Shown here one piece after another: positions 43,687 to 54,021 of a DNA stretch of 64,000 nt (position 1 is its first letter; each line of letters opens with the position of its first letter). The notes beneath the pieces are model-generated. The model saw only the letters and a program-made list of their open reading frames with translations. It ran no database searches and was not told where the DNA came from. A program made the position numbers and the translations under genes. Origin of the DNA: Pseudopithomyces maydicus (lineage: Eukaryota > Ascomycota > Dothideomycetes > Pleosporales > Didymosphaeriaceae); assembly GCA_026873275.1 (NCBI GenBank), contig JANTUC010000008.1, positions 1,302,001 to 1,366,000 on the forward strand, given 5' to 3'.

Positions 43687-44581
43687 TTACTTTCCAACGT
43701 TCGTGAACCGCAAGTAGGGCTTCACCTCCCGCACGTTGTCCTCGCCAAATTTCTTCTTCGCATCTTGGGTGCTCACACTTGGCGGCACAATGACATCGCC
43801 TCCGCTCGTCCAGTCAATTGGCGTTACGACACCCTTCTTGTCACCTAGTTGTAAACTGTCGATCACCCTGAGAACCTCTGCCGTGTTGCGTCCGGTGCTC
43901 GCAGGGTACAGCATCGTCAACCGGATCTTCTTGTTCTGATCGATGATGTACACCGCGCGAATAGTGAAGGCAATGCCCTTCTCTGCGATGTTGTCGAGAT
44001 CGTCTTGAGAGATCATGTCGTATAGATACGCGACCTTGCGATCCGCATCGGCGATGATGGGAAACTGGACATTGGTATTGCAGACCTCGTTGATGTCGTC
44101 GACCCATTGAGAGTGCTGACTGAGGTCATTGGCGCTCTGTGACCATATGAGCACCTTGCATCTCAAAGGGATGAAAAGTTTTCTATCCCTACCAAACCAA
44201 TCATCTTGACTCCACGCTTCTCGAACTCATCCTTGAGCTTCGCAAAGGCGCCGAGCTCAGTCGTGCACACTGGCGTGAAATCTGCTGGGTGCGAGAACAA
44301 GATTGCCCAGCTTCCTTCGATGAATTGATGGAAGTTGATGTCGCCATGAGTCGTCTTAGCTTGAAAGTCGGGGGCTGTCATCCGAGTCAATAAGCTCTCA
44401 AGATCCAGCTCTCAGTAGGGCACTTGCCGATAGAGCCCAGCCGGAGACGAGGCTGCTCAGCGACTGGAGGTGTTGCCAATCCGCGGCGAATGAGGGGAAT
44501 GGCTGGGCGCTGAGAACGGAGCACTGGGCGCGCGGCGAATCTCAGAGCGCGAGAAGTGGTGCGAGGCAGGAAGAATGCCAT
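43687..44581 (-). CDS. prx1: Mitochondrial 1-Cys peroxiredoxin (Prx6/Prx1 type)
   Basis: Reduces peroxides with a single catalytic Cys. Exons 44581-44428, 44374-44193 and 44136-43687 give 261 residues. The first about 40 residues are Arg-rich ([20 protein letters not shown]), a mitochondrial presequence. Catalytic block: [16 protein letters not shown], peroxidatic Cys 88. No resolving Cys of the 2-Cys class follows. [34 protein letters not shown] and [19 protein letters not shown] are Prx6-type. The C-terminal extension ends [11 protein letters not shown]. Intron 1 (44427-44375, 53 nt) has a GC donor (CG|GCAAGT) and an ACAG acceptor. This is the only junction that joins SI to APDFQAK in frame. 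The remaining intron is GT-AG. Confidence 0.92.
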
Positions 44582-45196
44582 TTTTGAATAGCAATCGCGT
44601 GTAGAAGCTTCGAACGTCTAATGCTATTGTTGAAGAATTTATTGAGGAGTAGGGTGATGAGCGTTCAATCGCGTCATTTCTAGACAGGGACCCACATGCA
44701 GCTGCTAGTGAATCTGGTGCCTGACTATGCCTACCCGGCAGCTATCTACTCATGGCTCATGGCTAGTTCGGAAATCTGACTTAGTCACCATCACTGCGGT
44801 GATAAGATGTAGGTGCATCAATTTACATTTATTTCAAAATTCCTTGGGAACAATTGATTCCAGTATCGATCAAGCTGATCATGCTACCATCTACATGTCC
44901 CCCCAGCATGGTGCTTCTCCTCTGCACCCTCCCAACAAGGCAAGCCTTGCATCACCAATCAAACATGTTCAGGTTGGGTATAAACAGAATGCACGAAAGT
45001 GCATCGAAACAGCGAACGCCTCCTGCAGCGAAGTCGCTGTTGCGGAGTCAAGGCTCGATCCGCACGAATAGAAGTTACAAATATGAAGTGGAAAAAGGCC
45101 AGTACCGCCGTTCGCCGACAATAAGGGATGTAAGGAAAAAGGAACAAAAGGGAATAGAAGGCCATGACCGTTCCGTTCCTTAGCTCGTTATAGACA
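44582..45196. other. Intergenic region
   Basis: Promoter of the peroxiredoxin gene and 3' end of the SH3 protein gene. No gene seen. Confidence 0.6.
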
Positions 45197-47127
45197 TTAC
45201 AAAGCTTGACCGGGGATGGGCTTCCGGGTGGGCATTGGAGCGTTCGGGTTCATGGGACTAGGGCCAGGAGGCGAACCACGTCGGGCAATCTGGCTCGCAG
45301 AGTTTGAGCGTGGGCGACCCATTTGCGGCGGCGGAGCCATCTGGGGTCCTCCGCCGTAGGGACCGGGAGACATGGAGCGAGGCTTGCCGGCGTAAGGCGC
45401 ATTACTGTGGGCTCGGGCGCGTCCCTGTGGAGGGCCCATTTGGTGCGGACCAGGCGACATCTGACCAGGCGACATCTGACGGGGGCCTGGGCTCATGGAG
45501 CGAGGAGCCGGGGACATGCGGCCATTGGCGGGTGACAGAGCCGGTGGGTGAGGAGAGGAGCGCCCGTTGTTGGCGGGAGAAAGTGGACGGGGTTGAGGGA
45601 CACCTCCATGCATCGCCGATGGACTGTTAGGACCGTTGTTTGGAGGTGAACGCATGCGAGGCGGTCCCGGGGGTCCTTGACGAGGGGGTCCTTGACGAGG
45701 TTTGACAGGATTCTTCGAAAGACAAGTACGCGGGACAACACCCTGTTGGGAGCGGTCTAGGCGAACGCACAAAGCCCAGCCATCATCGTACTCGTGAAGC
45801 ATACGGACCAGTTGACCAGCGCGAAGCTCAAGCTCATCAGCCATGGAGGGTTTGAAGTCAAGCTGGATACGGTGGACATTGTTCGGCGCAGGAGGTGCAG
45901 CTCCTCCTGCCGCTGCTGCTACAGGCAACGGCCCAGAAGGAGCAGGTCCAGGGGAAGCAGGAATATCATCGGTCCAAGCCGGGCTTGCGGGTACGTTTTC
46001 AGGATTGATAGCAGGTGGCGAGGGCAGAGGAGCTGCGACGGGTGCCTTTTCTGCCGCGGCAATAGCAGGAGCAGGATTGCCAAAGTCAGCGCTCGGGGCC
46101 GGAGAGTGGTTGAAATCCAAAGGCGGGCCATTTGCTGAAGTGTGCGAAGACTCAATGGCTGCATTGTTGCTGAAGGGGTTCTGAGCAGGACTGTTCGAGC
46201 GCGGTTGTGGGTCATTGAAAGGATTGACTGGTCCAGGAGCGACATTTGCGTTTGAAGCCCCAGGTCGTTCCCAAGAGCTACCAAGACGATCCGGCGAGCG
46301 ACTTCCAGAAGCAGCAGCAGCAGCGCCGGCCCCGGCAGCAGCAGCGCCGAGCAAGCCAGCACCACTCTTGCGATTCGGGAATGCTGGGTCGAATTGAGTG
46401 ACAGGTCGTAGACTAAGACGTGGTGCGTTGGGTTGAGATCTAACACTTGGTGTGGGTTCCTTTGCGACTGGTGGAGGGGGAAGTTGTGCATGGAGGTGGC
46501 CTTTTCATTGTCCATGTGTTCCTGGGCCGCGGTCCTCTCCTTCTTTTTACGATGTGCAACGAACAAGATAGCACCCAAGAGCGCGCCGATGCCGACAAGA
46601 ATACCCAAGGCAAGTCCTGCCTTGGCACCTCCTGACATGCCGCTTGACGCAGCTTCTGCGGAAGAAGTCGCAGATGGAGCCGTAGACGATATTGAGGCAG
46701 CCACAACGGAACCGGTGACCGAGGTTAAGGAGGATATGGCGGCTACTACTGGTGAAGATGAGGTATCAATCTTCAGTGTCGACTGCGCATGGGTGGTGAT
46801 TGGGCGCGAGGTGGCCTCGGAGCTGTGGCTTTCCTTGTTCCTGGAGGGAGTGGGTGTAGCCTTCGTCTCCTTCTCCTCTTCCTCGTTGTCTTTTGAATTT
46901 GTTGGCAGAGGACGGACTGCAGGCTCCCCAAGAGTCCTCGTCTGCTGGGTCCCACCACCAACGGCGCTCTTCGGCTGGTCGTCATCAGTCACGGTGACCA
47001 AGGCTACCAATTGAGTGGCCGGGAAGGTGTTCGGCATGGTGATGATTACTATTTCCGTCTCCTCTTCCTGCTCAAAGCGATGGCGCTGCCGGCGCACGAG
47101 GTGCTTCATGCCGTGCTGGTGCACCAT
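45197..47127 (-). CDS. Single-pass membrane protein with cytosolic SH3 domain (frame-disrupted)
   Basis: Type I-like membrane protein with an SH3 domain, in layout like fungal Fus1/Sho1-type signalling adaptors; that comparison is about architecture only. N-terminal about 150 residues are Thr/Ser-rich, probably outside. TM at GLALGILVGIGALLGAILFVA, followed by basic HRKKKER. A long Pro/Ala-rich cytosolic region leads to the SH3: RIQLDFKPSMADELELRAGQ, then YDDGWALCVRLDRSQQGVVP. The tail repeats MSPGPRQMSPGQMSPGPHQM-like units. The frame breaks just after HNF at a C5 run (plus G 46476-46480). One added C joins it to LPPPP-VAKEPTPSVRSQ-type sequence and gives about 643 residues in a single exon. 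Start: Met of MVHQHG; MKHLVRRQ is a close alternative. Confidence 0.75.
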
Positions 47128-48445
47128 GTTGGCAACTGGTGCGTTGGACGGTTGATATCGGCTCGGACAGGGGCGCAAAATTAGTGTATTATTACACGGC
47201 GGCGGGCGAAGGGCGATTTATACAGGCACGATGCTGGAGACGTCAGGGAGGCCGGGATTTCCAGAAGAATGTGGCGGTCCAGAGGTCGGGTGGTGGCTCG
47301 TGGAATGCAGACGCGGGCGCCGTGGACAGGCAAACTAGGCACTATACATAAAGAGCGTGGGTATTAAGGCGAAGGAGTGTGTGCGAGGGCAGCGCTCGAT
47401 GAACGAAGGGCGAACGACAGCCGGGCCGCGTGGGAGGGAGGGGGTGGAGAGAGAGAAGCAAGAGGTGATGGCGCGAGGAGGACAAACACAGGCGTTGGAC
47501 GAAAAGCAGGGCCCCGGCCGCGACGGCAGCCAGCGAATGGCCATCAAACAGGCCAAACAGGCCAAACAGCGCACTCTCGCAACAAGCGCCTGCGGTGCAC
47601 TCGGTGGCTCGTGCAATCCCGCGCATCATTTCGCCATTCGTGCAGGGCCCAGGTACCAGGCCGCTGTGATTCGCCGAGGAGCCCAATCTCCCGTGCCCAG
47701 ATGAGCCTTGCTATTTTAACCCCCGAGGGGAGCGCGCCGCCCCTGACCGTGTGTGATTTTGCCCACATGCTCCACGCGCGGTCCGAGGGGGCCAGGCATT
47801 TTGTGCTCGACGGCTCGTCAACTGCAGTGAGCATGTGTGTGTGTATGTGCGTGCGAGTCGGACGCCCACGCCGGCCGTCATGGCGGCCGTGGACGTGGAA
47901 ACCGCGGCGGCTCACCACGGGCGCTCCATGCAGCCACCGCGAATCCATGCCGTGCTGACCTGACATGGCCGCCCGTGTCATGGCAGGGCGGGCCTTTGTA
48001 CAAATCTCGCGCCGCCATGCATCTCTGGGGCGAGCGGCAGAGATCGTGTTCGCTCCCGAGGGCTGGTACGCTCGACCGGAACGGGTAGGCGGAGCGATGC
48101 TCGCAATTTGGCGCATCCTCTGCGTGTGTCTCATCATTTAATCGATAACATGGCTTCTTCGTGTCCTAACGACGGTGCCTCGTGTATGGTATATACGAGC
48201 GTGGCCTGGTAACGACCGTTGCCTCCTCGCAGCACACCCACCCCATGCACAAACGTCGGGCATTGGGGGCGACAACCATGCAGTCCTGGTTCGCGCCACC
48301 CAGGATCCAAATTACTCAGATTGCTCAAATCATTGCTGAATCCTGCGCAGGAAGTAGACAGCCGTTGCGATTGAATACCTACAATGACGTGCATAGTATG
48401 CTGAGTGCGGCAGCCTCTCCGTCACATGCCCAATGTGTACACCCC
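47128..48445. other. GC-rich intergenic region
   Basis: About 1.3 kb upstream of the SH3 protein gene. Contains a 9-nt unit (aaacaggcc) in nearly three copies at 47546-47569 and a GT-rich stretch near 47827-47850. Several overlapping frames on both strands have no family resemblance. No gene called. Confidence 0.55.
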
Positions 48446-49621
48446 CTAAGCACCATTAGCACCGTTGACGTTCAGCGAAGCCATGCCGTTCAGCAATCCA
48501 TGATCCTTGAGCAGCCCGTTGTACCGCTCTTGCTTTGCATCCGTCACCTGCCTTGCTCCTTCCACCCCTACGACAGGTAATCTCTTCAATCCTTGGCCCT
48601 TGAGCCGCTTTGGCACAACCTCTGCATCCAGCAGGCCCACTTGCACCAGCACACTCGCCTGGTCCCAGTACATGTGCTCGCTGACCAGCTTCCCGCCTCT
48701 TACTGTCACGATACTCACCACCACCACTTCCACGTGCTTGTTGGTGGGCGGGACCCCTGGCAGTATCCAGTCCACCTCGTCGTCGTGTGTAAAGCTGACC
48801 GCCATCTCGTCAACCACGCGGTCTACACCGACTGTCCGTGATATAAGCCGCATCTTGAAATCCTCTACCAGGCTTGGTATGAAGAACTCGCGATAGAACT
48901 CTTCGAGTTTCTTCCTCCCTACCGCACCCTCCAGTGTTGGTACGATGGTCACATGGGCACTGTTCTGACTCATACCCTGGACCACGGCCATGCTTCCTCT
49001 CTCGGGAACCTCCTCTTCATACTTTGCACTCCATGCAGCCTGCACTGCTGGCTCAATGTCTACATCTTGCTTGAACCCTTTTCTCATAACCAGGAGCGTA
49101 CGGCTGAACGCCAACTCGGCTTCGATGCGTTCGTATGCCGTGTTCTCAGCTTCTGCGAATCCCATCTTGCAATTGGGATAGCGATACAGTCCCCATTCGC
49201 ACATCTCAGGCCTGGGCGTCACCTGGTCTCCTCCTACGTGAATCTGTACTTTCAATAGACTCGGAAACTTATATCCTGCACTAGGCAGTACGCTGGGGTA
49301 GAATGCCGCAATGACGGCGCATCTCGGAAGTGGCTTTTGAGCTATCTTGAGGATCGCGGTTGCGGCATCGCCGTAGGCGATAATGGCGTAGGTTTCTCCG
49401 AGCTGTAGGTCTTTGTGGAGGTTTTTAATGGTAGAAATATAGGCTTGCTGTTGGGCAACAGAAAAGGGTATGTAATTCGTCTCGAAGCCTTCGGCCTGCC
49501 AGGCGAGAAGTGTGGATTCAGGTGCGTAGGCGCTGGTCGAGGTTATGAACAGACGGGGTGGGCGGGCATTGAAAGAGAGGAAACCCGTGTTCGTCCCGGT
49601 TTGCTTGCTGGCCGTTGACAT
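48446..49621 (-). CDS. Dienelactone-hydrolase-like protein with C-terminal NTF2/SnoaL-like domain
   Basis: A single-exon gene of 391 residues. The N-terminal half (about 20-230) follows the alpha/beta-hydrolase path of the dienelactone hydrolase family: TNYIPFSVAQQQAYISTIKN, AIIAYGDAATAILKIAQ, CAVIAAFYPSVLPSAGYKF, VQIHVGGDQVTPRPE. At the nucleophile elbow, where active members have G-x-C-x-G, it has AYGDAA. The usual Cys is absent, so hydrolase activity is doubtful. The C-terminal half (about 240-360) looks like an NTF2/SnoaL-like cone fold: LEEFYREFFIPSLVEDFKMR, VDRVVDEMAVSFTHDDEVDW, VSIVTVRGGKLVSEHMYWDQ. This two-domain layout is seen in fungal hypothetical carboxymethylenebutenolidase entries as I remember them. 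Substrate unknown. Confidence 0.75.
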   Translation of the reverse strand: MSTASKQTGTNTGFLSFNARPPRLFITSTSAYAPESTLLAWQAEGFETNYIPFSVAQQQAYISTIKNLHKDLQLGETYAIIAYGDAATAILKIAQKPLPRCAVIAAFYPSVLPSAGYKFPSLLKVQIHVGGDQVTPRPEMCEWGLYRYPNCKMGFAEAENTAYERIEAELAFSRTLLVMRKGFKQDVDIEPAVQAAWSAKYEEEVPERGSMAVVQGMSQNSAHVTIVPTLEGAVGRKKLEEFYREFFIPSLVEDFKMRLISRTVGVDRVVDEMAVSFTHDDEVDWILPGVPPTNKHVEVVVVSIVTVRGGKLVSEHMYWDQASVLVQVGLLDAEVVPKRLKGQGLKRLPVVGVEGARQVTDAKQERYNGLLKDHGLLNGMASLNVNGANGA

Positions 49622-50156
49622 TTTCTATATCGTTTCAATCCTGCTGTCACGTTTTTACGATCACTGCACCGCGATTGCCTCTAAAAGGTACGATCTGCTC
49701 TCCGGCGTAGCCCGTCCGGCCTTATCTTCCAGCCCCTCCTGGTAACGGCGTTGAAGTCGTAAGGTGTATGTAAGAGCATCTTCCGCTGGTACCTGGAAGA
49801 TACTTGCTTATACCTTGCAATCCAGCCACACGTCTCCGCATCTCGTCCAAGTTTCAGATGGTAGCTTGCGACTTTTCTGTTTTCGCGTTTGGTATCAGCC
49901 GATACTATGTAAAGTGACATCATGTTCCGGGGCCACCCGCTTGAACTTCCCTGACGAATCGGTCCGCATTCACGTAACTTCCGATTACCGTAAGGCCCCT
50001 GCCCGGTCCCACAGGGAGGTAAAAAAATCGTCGCATGTCCACGCGACATCAAGGATGAGTATTTGATTGACTTCAGCCTCACTTGTCAGAAGAGAATTGG
50101 ACTAGTGATATATATTGTATAAAAAGCTGCTGTTTTGTATCAATCAACGATCCAGC
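49622..50156. other. Intergenic region
   Basis: Promoter of the dienelactone-hydrolase-like gene and upstream flank of the tRNA. A TATATATTGTATAAAAAG stretch near 50110-50126 lies just before the tRNA. Confidence 0.55.
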
Positions 50157-50240
50157 GCCCGCTTGGCTCAGTGGTAGAGCGTATCACTAGTAGCTATTAA
50201 AGCCATGATAAGGTCATCAGTTCGATTCTGATAGTGGGCA
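50157..50240 (+). tRNA. tRNA-Thr(AGU) with 12-nt intron
   Basis: Acceptor stem GCCCGCT (50157-50163) pairs with AGTGGGC (50233-50239), discriminator A at 50240. D-arm TGGCTCAGTGGTAGAGC is a standard A box. Anticodon stem TATCA/TGATA encloses loop CTAGTA...A with a 12-nt insert at 50193-50204, one base 3' of the anticodon, the canonical intron site. Anticodon AGU (50189-50191) reads Thr ACU/ACC. T-arm ATCAG-TTCGATT-CTGAT gives the B box. Every stem pairs. Confidence 0.95.
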
Positions 50241-50257
50241 GGCGCAGTTGATTGTTC

Positions 50258-50272
50258 TTTTTTGACTTTTTT
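50258..50272 (+). terminator. Pol III terminator T-runs
   Basis: Two runs of six T (50258-50263 and 50267-50272) 18-32 nt past the tRNA end, as expected for RNA polymerase III termination. Confidence 0.75.
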
Positions 50273-50478
50273 ATGAAAATACATCTAGTCACTCACAATG
50301 AACAAGACTTTTTTGTTGTTTTTAATTGTTCGTCTAGCAACACGGTTTGCTTGCTTTTTCTCTAAAGGGATTCTTTCTATAACTCTCGTAACATATCATC
50401 CATCCATCCATCTATTTAATTAGTATATGTGTTCGTTCTATCTATTGTGACTTCTTCTTTTTCAGTTGGCCATGGCCA

Positions 50479-52116
50479 TCAGTGTTCTCTTTCCTTATTC
50501 CCTCCGCTCTTCGAATCTTCCCAAACACTTCGCATTCCCATTCCGTTCCTCACCTTGTCTTCGCTCTCCACTACTCTCAATGGTAGGTCTTTTCCAATCC
50601 CACAGAGCACGAACAAGGCCCATTTCCATCTAAAAGGATTGATTGCAATCGTAAACACGAACCAATATATTAGCTCCGAGTACGTGAAGAAATCAAAGGC
50701 GCCGCCCGGGGCCTTTGATTTGATGAATCTTGTCATGTCAATCCAGCGCTCCATCCACCACGTGCGTGGCCGAGCCAAGGGGTCGACAAGGTACATGAGT
50801 AGGAAGCGTGTATAGATGCCAATGTGGTAGTTGCCTACCGTGCCAATGGCGTTAACATATGTGCAGTTGTTGCAGCAGATCTCTGGGTGTTCTGGTGGGA
50901 AGACCTGGAGATACCAATTAGGTGGCTCGTAAGGTTCTTGGAAGATTTCTTCAGGGAGGAATTTTAGGGTTGGTCGCTTGTACCCAGTGGCCATGATGAC
51001 GATGTCGGCTTCAACGAGCTTCTCTGTCCCGGGACCGTTCTTGGGCACGCCCTGGCTGCGCTTGTTGAATCTGATCCCTTTACCAGACTGATCGTAGCCT
51101 AGGATGTCACCGCGTAACCAGGATGCCTTTCCGGATCGGACGAGGTCGAGCACATCGTCGTTCACCATGGGTGTCTCGGTAAACAGACCCTTTCCAGAAT
51201 TGCGTGGAGGAGAGATATCGTAAAGATCGCGGTAGAAGAAGAGACGTAGAATGTTTTCGGGGATCCAGGAGAAGATGGTTTCCGACCCGAGGATGTTCAA
51301 AGCGAGAAGCCCATTTACCAGAGGATTTCGTGGAATAATCCACTTCTCCGAGCGTGCAAGTACGAATGCATGTTCAGCTTCTGATTGCGCCACGAATTCC
51401 AGTGCTTCTACAGCAGAGGCACCTCCCCCGATGATAGCAACTTTCTTTCCCTTAGCGTCCTTGCCGTCTAGTTGAGAGGAGTGCCACACAGCGCCTTTAA
51501 AGTGCTCTTGTCCTGGTAATTTGGGCATCTTTGCGTCGCCACAGGTTCCTACTGCCGCGATGATGCCGTCAAAGCGCCCAAGGGATGGGTCGTTTAAGAT
51601 CCATCGTCCATGTGGGTCCTTGTAGACTTTCTCGATGCGGGTGTTGAAAGTAGTTTTGTCTTCGAGGCCGTAGCGATGCCAAAGCGATTTGACCTGGGAG
51701 ACAATCTGCTGGCGGTCCGGGTAGCCTTTCTTCCATTGGACAGATGGATGGAATCTGTACATGATGCTGTGTATTTGAAGACCGGAGGTGTTGTTCACGC
51801 GCTGTATATTGTCAGCTTTGGGTTTTGAAGAGCTTGAAAATCCAGGAGAGCGGCGACTTACACTCCAGATGCCACCGAGATGTTCTTTGGGACCAGCTTC
51901 AAAGATGCGGCAATCAAAGCCATGGCCTACGATATGCGATGCTGCAGATACGCCTGTGATGCCAGCGCCAATGACGGCGATCTTGGGTCGCTTGAGGTCT
52001 GCATGGGGCGGAGGCGGAGTTGGGGAGAGGATCTTGTCCAGGACCCATTGGAGGAGTTGATATGCGAAGAGGATGGGGCTTTGTATCATGTACAAAACCA
52101 AGCTGCTGAGCCCCAT
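50479..52116 (-). CDS. Flavin-containing monooxygenase
   Basis: An FAD/NADPH-dependent monooxygenase of the FMO/Baeyer-Villiger superfamily. Exons 52116-51862 and 51801-50479 give 525 residues. N-terminal hydrophobic stretch (SSLVLYMIQSPILFAYQLLQ) suggests membrane anchoring. FAD Rossmann motif: IAVIGAGITGVSAAS (about 46-60). FMO-type signature FKGAVWHSSQLDG, then NADPH Rossmann VAIIGGGASAVEALEF. MATGYKRPTLKF is the ATGY motif, and YVNAIGTVGNYHIGIYTRF follows. The 60-nt intron is in frame without a stop, so a 20-residue longer isoform is possible. The promoter is shared with the divergent PCI gene 249 nt away. Substrate unknown; no biosynthetic backbone gene is nearby. Confidence 0.88.
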   Translation of the reverse strand: MGLSSLVLYMIQSPILFAYQLLQWVLDKILSPTPPPPHADLKRPKIAVIGAGITGVSAASHIVGHGFDCRIFEAGPKEHLGGIWSVSRRSPGFSSSSKPKADNIQRVNNTSGLQIHSIMYRFHPSVQWKKGYPDRQQIVSQVKSLWHRYGLEDKTTFNTRIEKVYKDPHGRWILNDPSLGRFDGIIAAVGTCGDAKMPKLPGQEHFKGAVWHSSQLDGKDAKGKKVAIIGGGASAVEALEFVAQSEAEHAFVLARSEKWIIPRNPLVNGLLALNILGSETIFSWIPENILRLFFYRDLYDISPPRNSGKGLFTETPMVNDDVLDLVRSGKASWLRGDILGYDQSGKGIRFNKRSQGVPKNGPGTEKLVEADIVIMATGYKRPTLKFLPEEIFQEPYEPPNWYLQVFPPEHPEICCNNCTYVNAIGTVGNYHIGIYTRFLLMYLVDPLARPRTWWMERWIDMTRFIKSKAPGGAFDFFTYSELIYWFVFTIAINPFRWKWALFVLCGIGKDLPLRVVESEDKVRNGMGMRSVWEDSKSGGNKEREH

Positions 52117-52365
52117 TATGTGCGGAGGAACAGAATGCCAAAAGACTTGGATAAACAGCAGAGGCGCATGCCAGAGGAGAGCATTTTGAAGTGTTGGGGT
52201 TTCACTCCCGACCCGCAGTGATGTAATGTTCTGTCACGCATGTGAAAGCGTCGCCAGGTGCTCGCGTCGCGCTAGGACACGCGCTGGCGGGGCCCTTGTT
52301 AATTCGACCACCCTCTGGACTAGACTGCTCGTCCGAAGGCGACACGCAGCGCCCGCCCAGCGGAT

Positions 52366-54021
52366 ATGTCGCGTCAGCTCGTGGCCCAATTCTGCCACAG
52401 CGTCAACGTCGCCATCCGCAACCGGGACGCCCCCGAGATCCAGTCGATCCTGCTGCTCGAGCCGCCCTTCCCACCCATCTACGAAGAGCTCATTGCCGAG
52501 CTGCGCAACGAATACTCCGCCCACGACGAGAGCTCCCAGGCCAGGCTGGAGGATGTGATACACACAGCCGTTACCGAGACGGGCGAGGGCGAAGATGAGG
52601 AGGGCAGGCCGGTCCAGAGCTGGAGCTCCATGGTCGGCTTCCTCGTCAGCTGGCTCACCTTCATCCGCGACGTCGATCTCTCCCAGCTGCTCAATGCATA
52701 TGTGGCCATGAGCGAGGTCCAGCAGCGAGGCAACGCAGCGCTGAGCCACCCCACCAAAGGCATCCTCGTCCTCCCGACCCTGCTCCGCTACGCCCAGGTC
52801 TTCGCACGCCTGGCAGTCGGCCTCGACCAGCAGCCCGAACTCGCCGAGAATCTACTGGCCGTCTCCAATGGGGAGGGACGCAGCGAGTCACTTGCGGAAA
52901 AGGCCGTCAACATCATACTCCCGGGTTTCTTGACTTGTCTGAACGACAGAAACACCGTGCCTGGCGGCATCAAAGATGGCAGACCCGACGGCAAGAAGAT
53001 CGCTGTCTACAAAATGGCCAACGTGTGCCTCAAGATTTTGTTCCGATCCAACAAGCTCGACAATTGTTCTATGATATTCAAGAACATCAACACGGCATCC
53101 CCGCCATTGCATCTATACCCGCCCGGGGACCGCGTCACCTACCTTTATTACCTCGGTCGCTACCACTTCATCTCGAACAACTTTTACCAGGCTCAGATGG
53201 TCTTGCAGCAGGCTTACCAGGACGCCCCAGTGCATCAAAGCTGTATCATGCAGCGACGACTGATTCTTCTGTATCTTTTGGTTGCAAATCTGATTCTTGG
53301 TCGCTTTCCATCCGAGAAGGTATACGCCCAGCCCGAAGCTGAACATTTTCGCGAAATCTTCCAGCCGATTGCCGAAGCGATTCGCAAAGGAGATCTAGCA
53401 GCTTTCCAGCGCATGATGAACCCGGATTTATCTTGGCCCTATGCAAGGAAACTATGTAGATGGAGAGTCTTCTATCAGATCGCCAACTGTTGCGAAATCC
53501 TAGTTTACAGGGGTCTTTATCGTAGAGTGTTCCTTCTTGCTGGACGGCAGCCAGGCCCTATGGACAGAGCACCGCCGAGCCTAGACCTCAACGCTGTTGT
53601 TGTGGCGGCAGCATTCCTGGAACAGCAAGCAGTTGTACCGCAGACGAATGGCTTTGGCTTTGGTTTTCAAGGCATCCCCACCCCGCCGACCTATATCGAC
53701 CCTGATTTTGAGGGCATGGACAATGTTCAGCCCTACATTCACCAATTCGACATTGATGAAATAGAGGCCATGTGCGCTTCATTGATCATGGAAGGATACA
53801 TATCTGGCTACATCAGCCCCAAGCTTCGGAAGCTTGCGATTCTAGGTGCGAAGAAAGCGGCAAGCGCTACGAAGGCCGGCTTTCCGAACGTGTGGCAAAT
53901 CGTGTCTACGAAGAAACGTGAACAGGCTGGTGGAGACGAGGTAGAGGGCTGGGTTAAGGTACAAAATACTGGGGGCGGGAGGGTAGTAAGACTAACAAAC
54001 GTGCGTGCAGCAGGTGCCTGA
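52366..54021 (+). CDS. PCI-domain protein, Csn12/Thp1-PCID2 family
   Basis: A single-exon gene of 551 residues with helical repeats followed by a PCI winged-helix domain. In this family, members join COP9 signalosome-related or TREX-2-like mRNA export complexes; which one applies here is not decided. Seen: VYKMANVCLKILFRSNKLDN, YLYYLGRYHFISNNFYQAQM, RRLILLYLLVANLILGRFPS, then FDIDEIEAMCASLIMEGYIS and GYISPKLRKLAILGAKKA in the winged helix. All are characteristic of Csn12-like proteins. A 20-residue Phe/Gly-rich insert (TNGFGFGFQGIPTPP) interrupts the C-terminal half. The start is MSRQLVAQFCHS. Divergent from the FMO gene with a 249-nt shared promoter. Confidence 0.85.
   Translation: MSRQLVAQFCHSVNVAIRNRDAPEIQSILLLEPPFPPIYEELIAELRNEYSAHDESSQARLEDVIHTAVTETGEGEDEEGRPVQSWSSMVGFLVSWLTFIRDVDLSQLLNAYVAMSEVQQRGNAALSHPTKGILVLPTLLRYAQVFARLAVGLDQQPELAENLLAVSNGEGRSESLAEKAVNIILPGFLTCLNDRNTVPGGIKDGRPDGKKIAVYKMANVCLKILFRSNKLDNCSMIFKNINTASPPLHLYPPGDRVTYLYYLGRYHFISNNFYQAQMVLQQAYQDAPVHQSCIMQRRLILLYLLVANLILGRFPSEKVYAQPEAEHFREIFQPIAEAIRKGDLAAFQRMMNPDLSWPYARKLCRWRVFYQIANCCEILVYRGLYRRVFLLAGRQPGPMDRAPPSLDLNAVVVAAAFLEQQAVVPQTNGFGFGFQGIPTPPTYIDPDFEGMDNVQPYIHQFDIDEIEAMCASLIMEGYISGYISPKLRKLAILGAKKAASATKAGFPNVWQIVSTKKREQAGGDEVEGWVKVQNTGGGRVVRLTNVRAAGA

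Noticed and set aside
47377..48137. Overlapping open frames on both strands (193 and 197 codons)
   Set aside because: GC-rich intergenic sequence; neither frame has a recognisable protein pattern.
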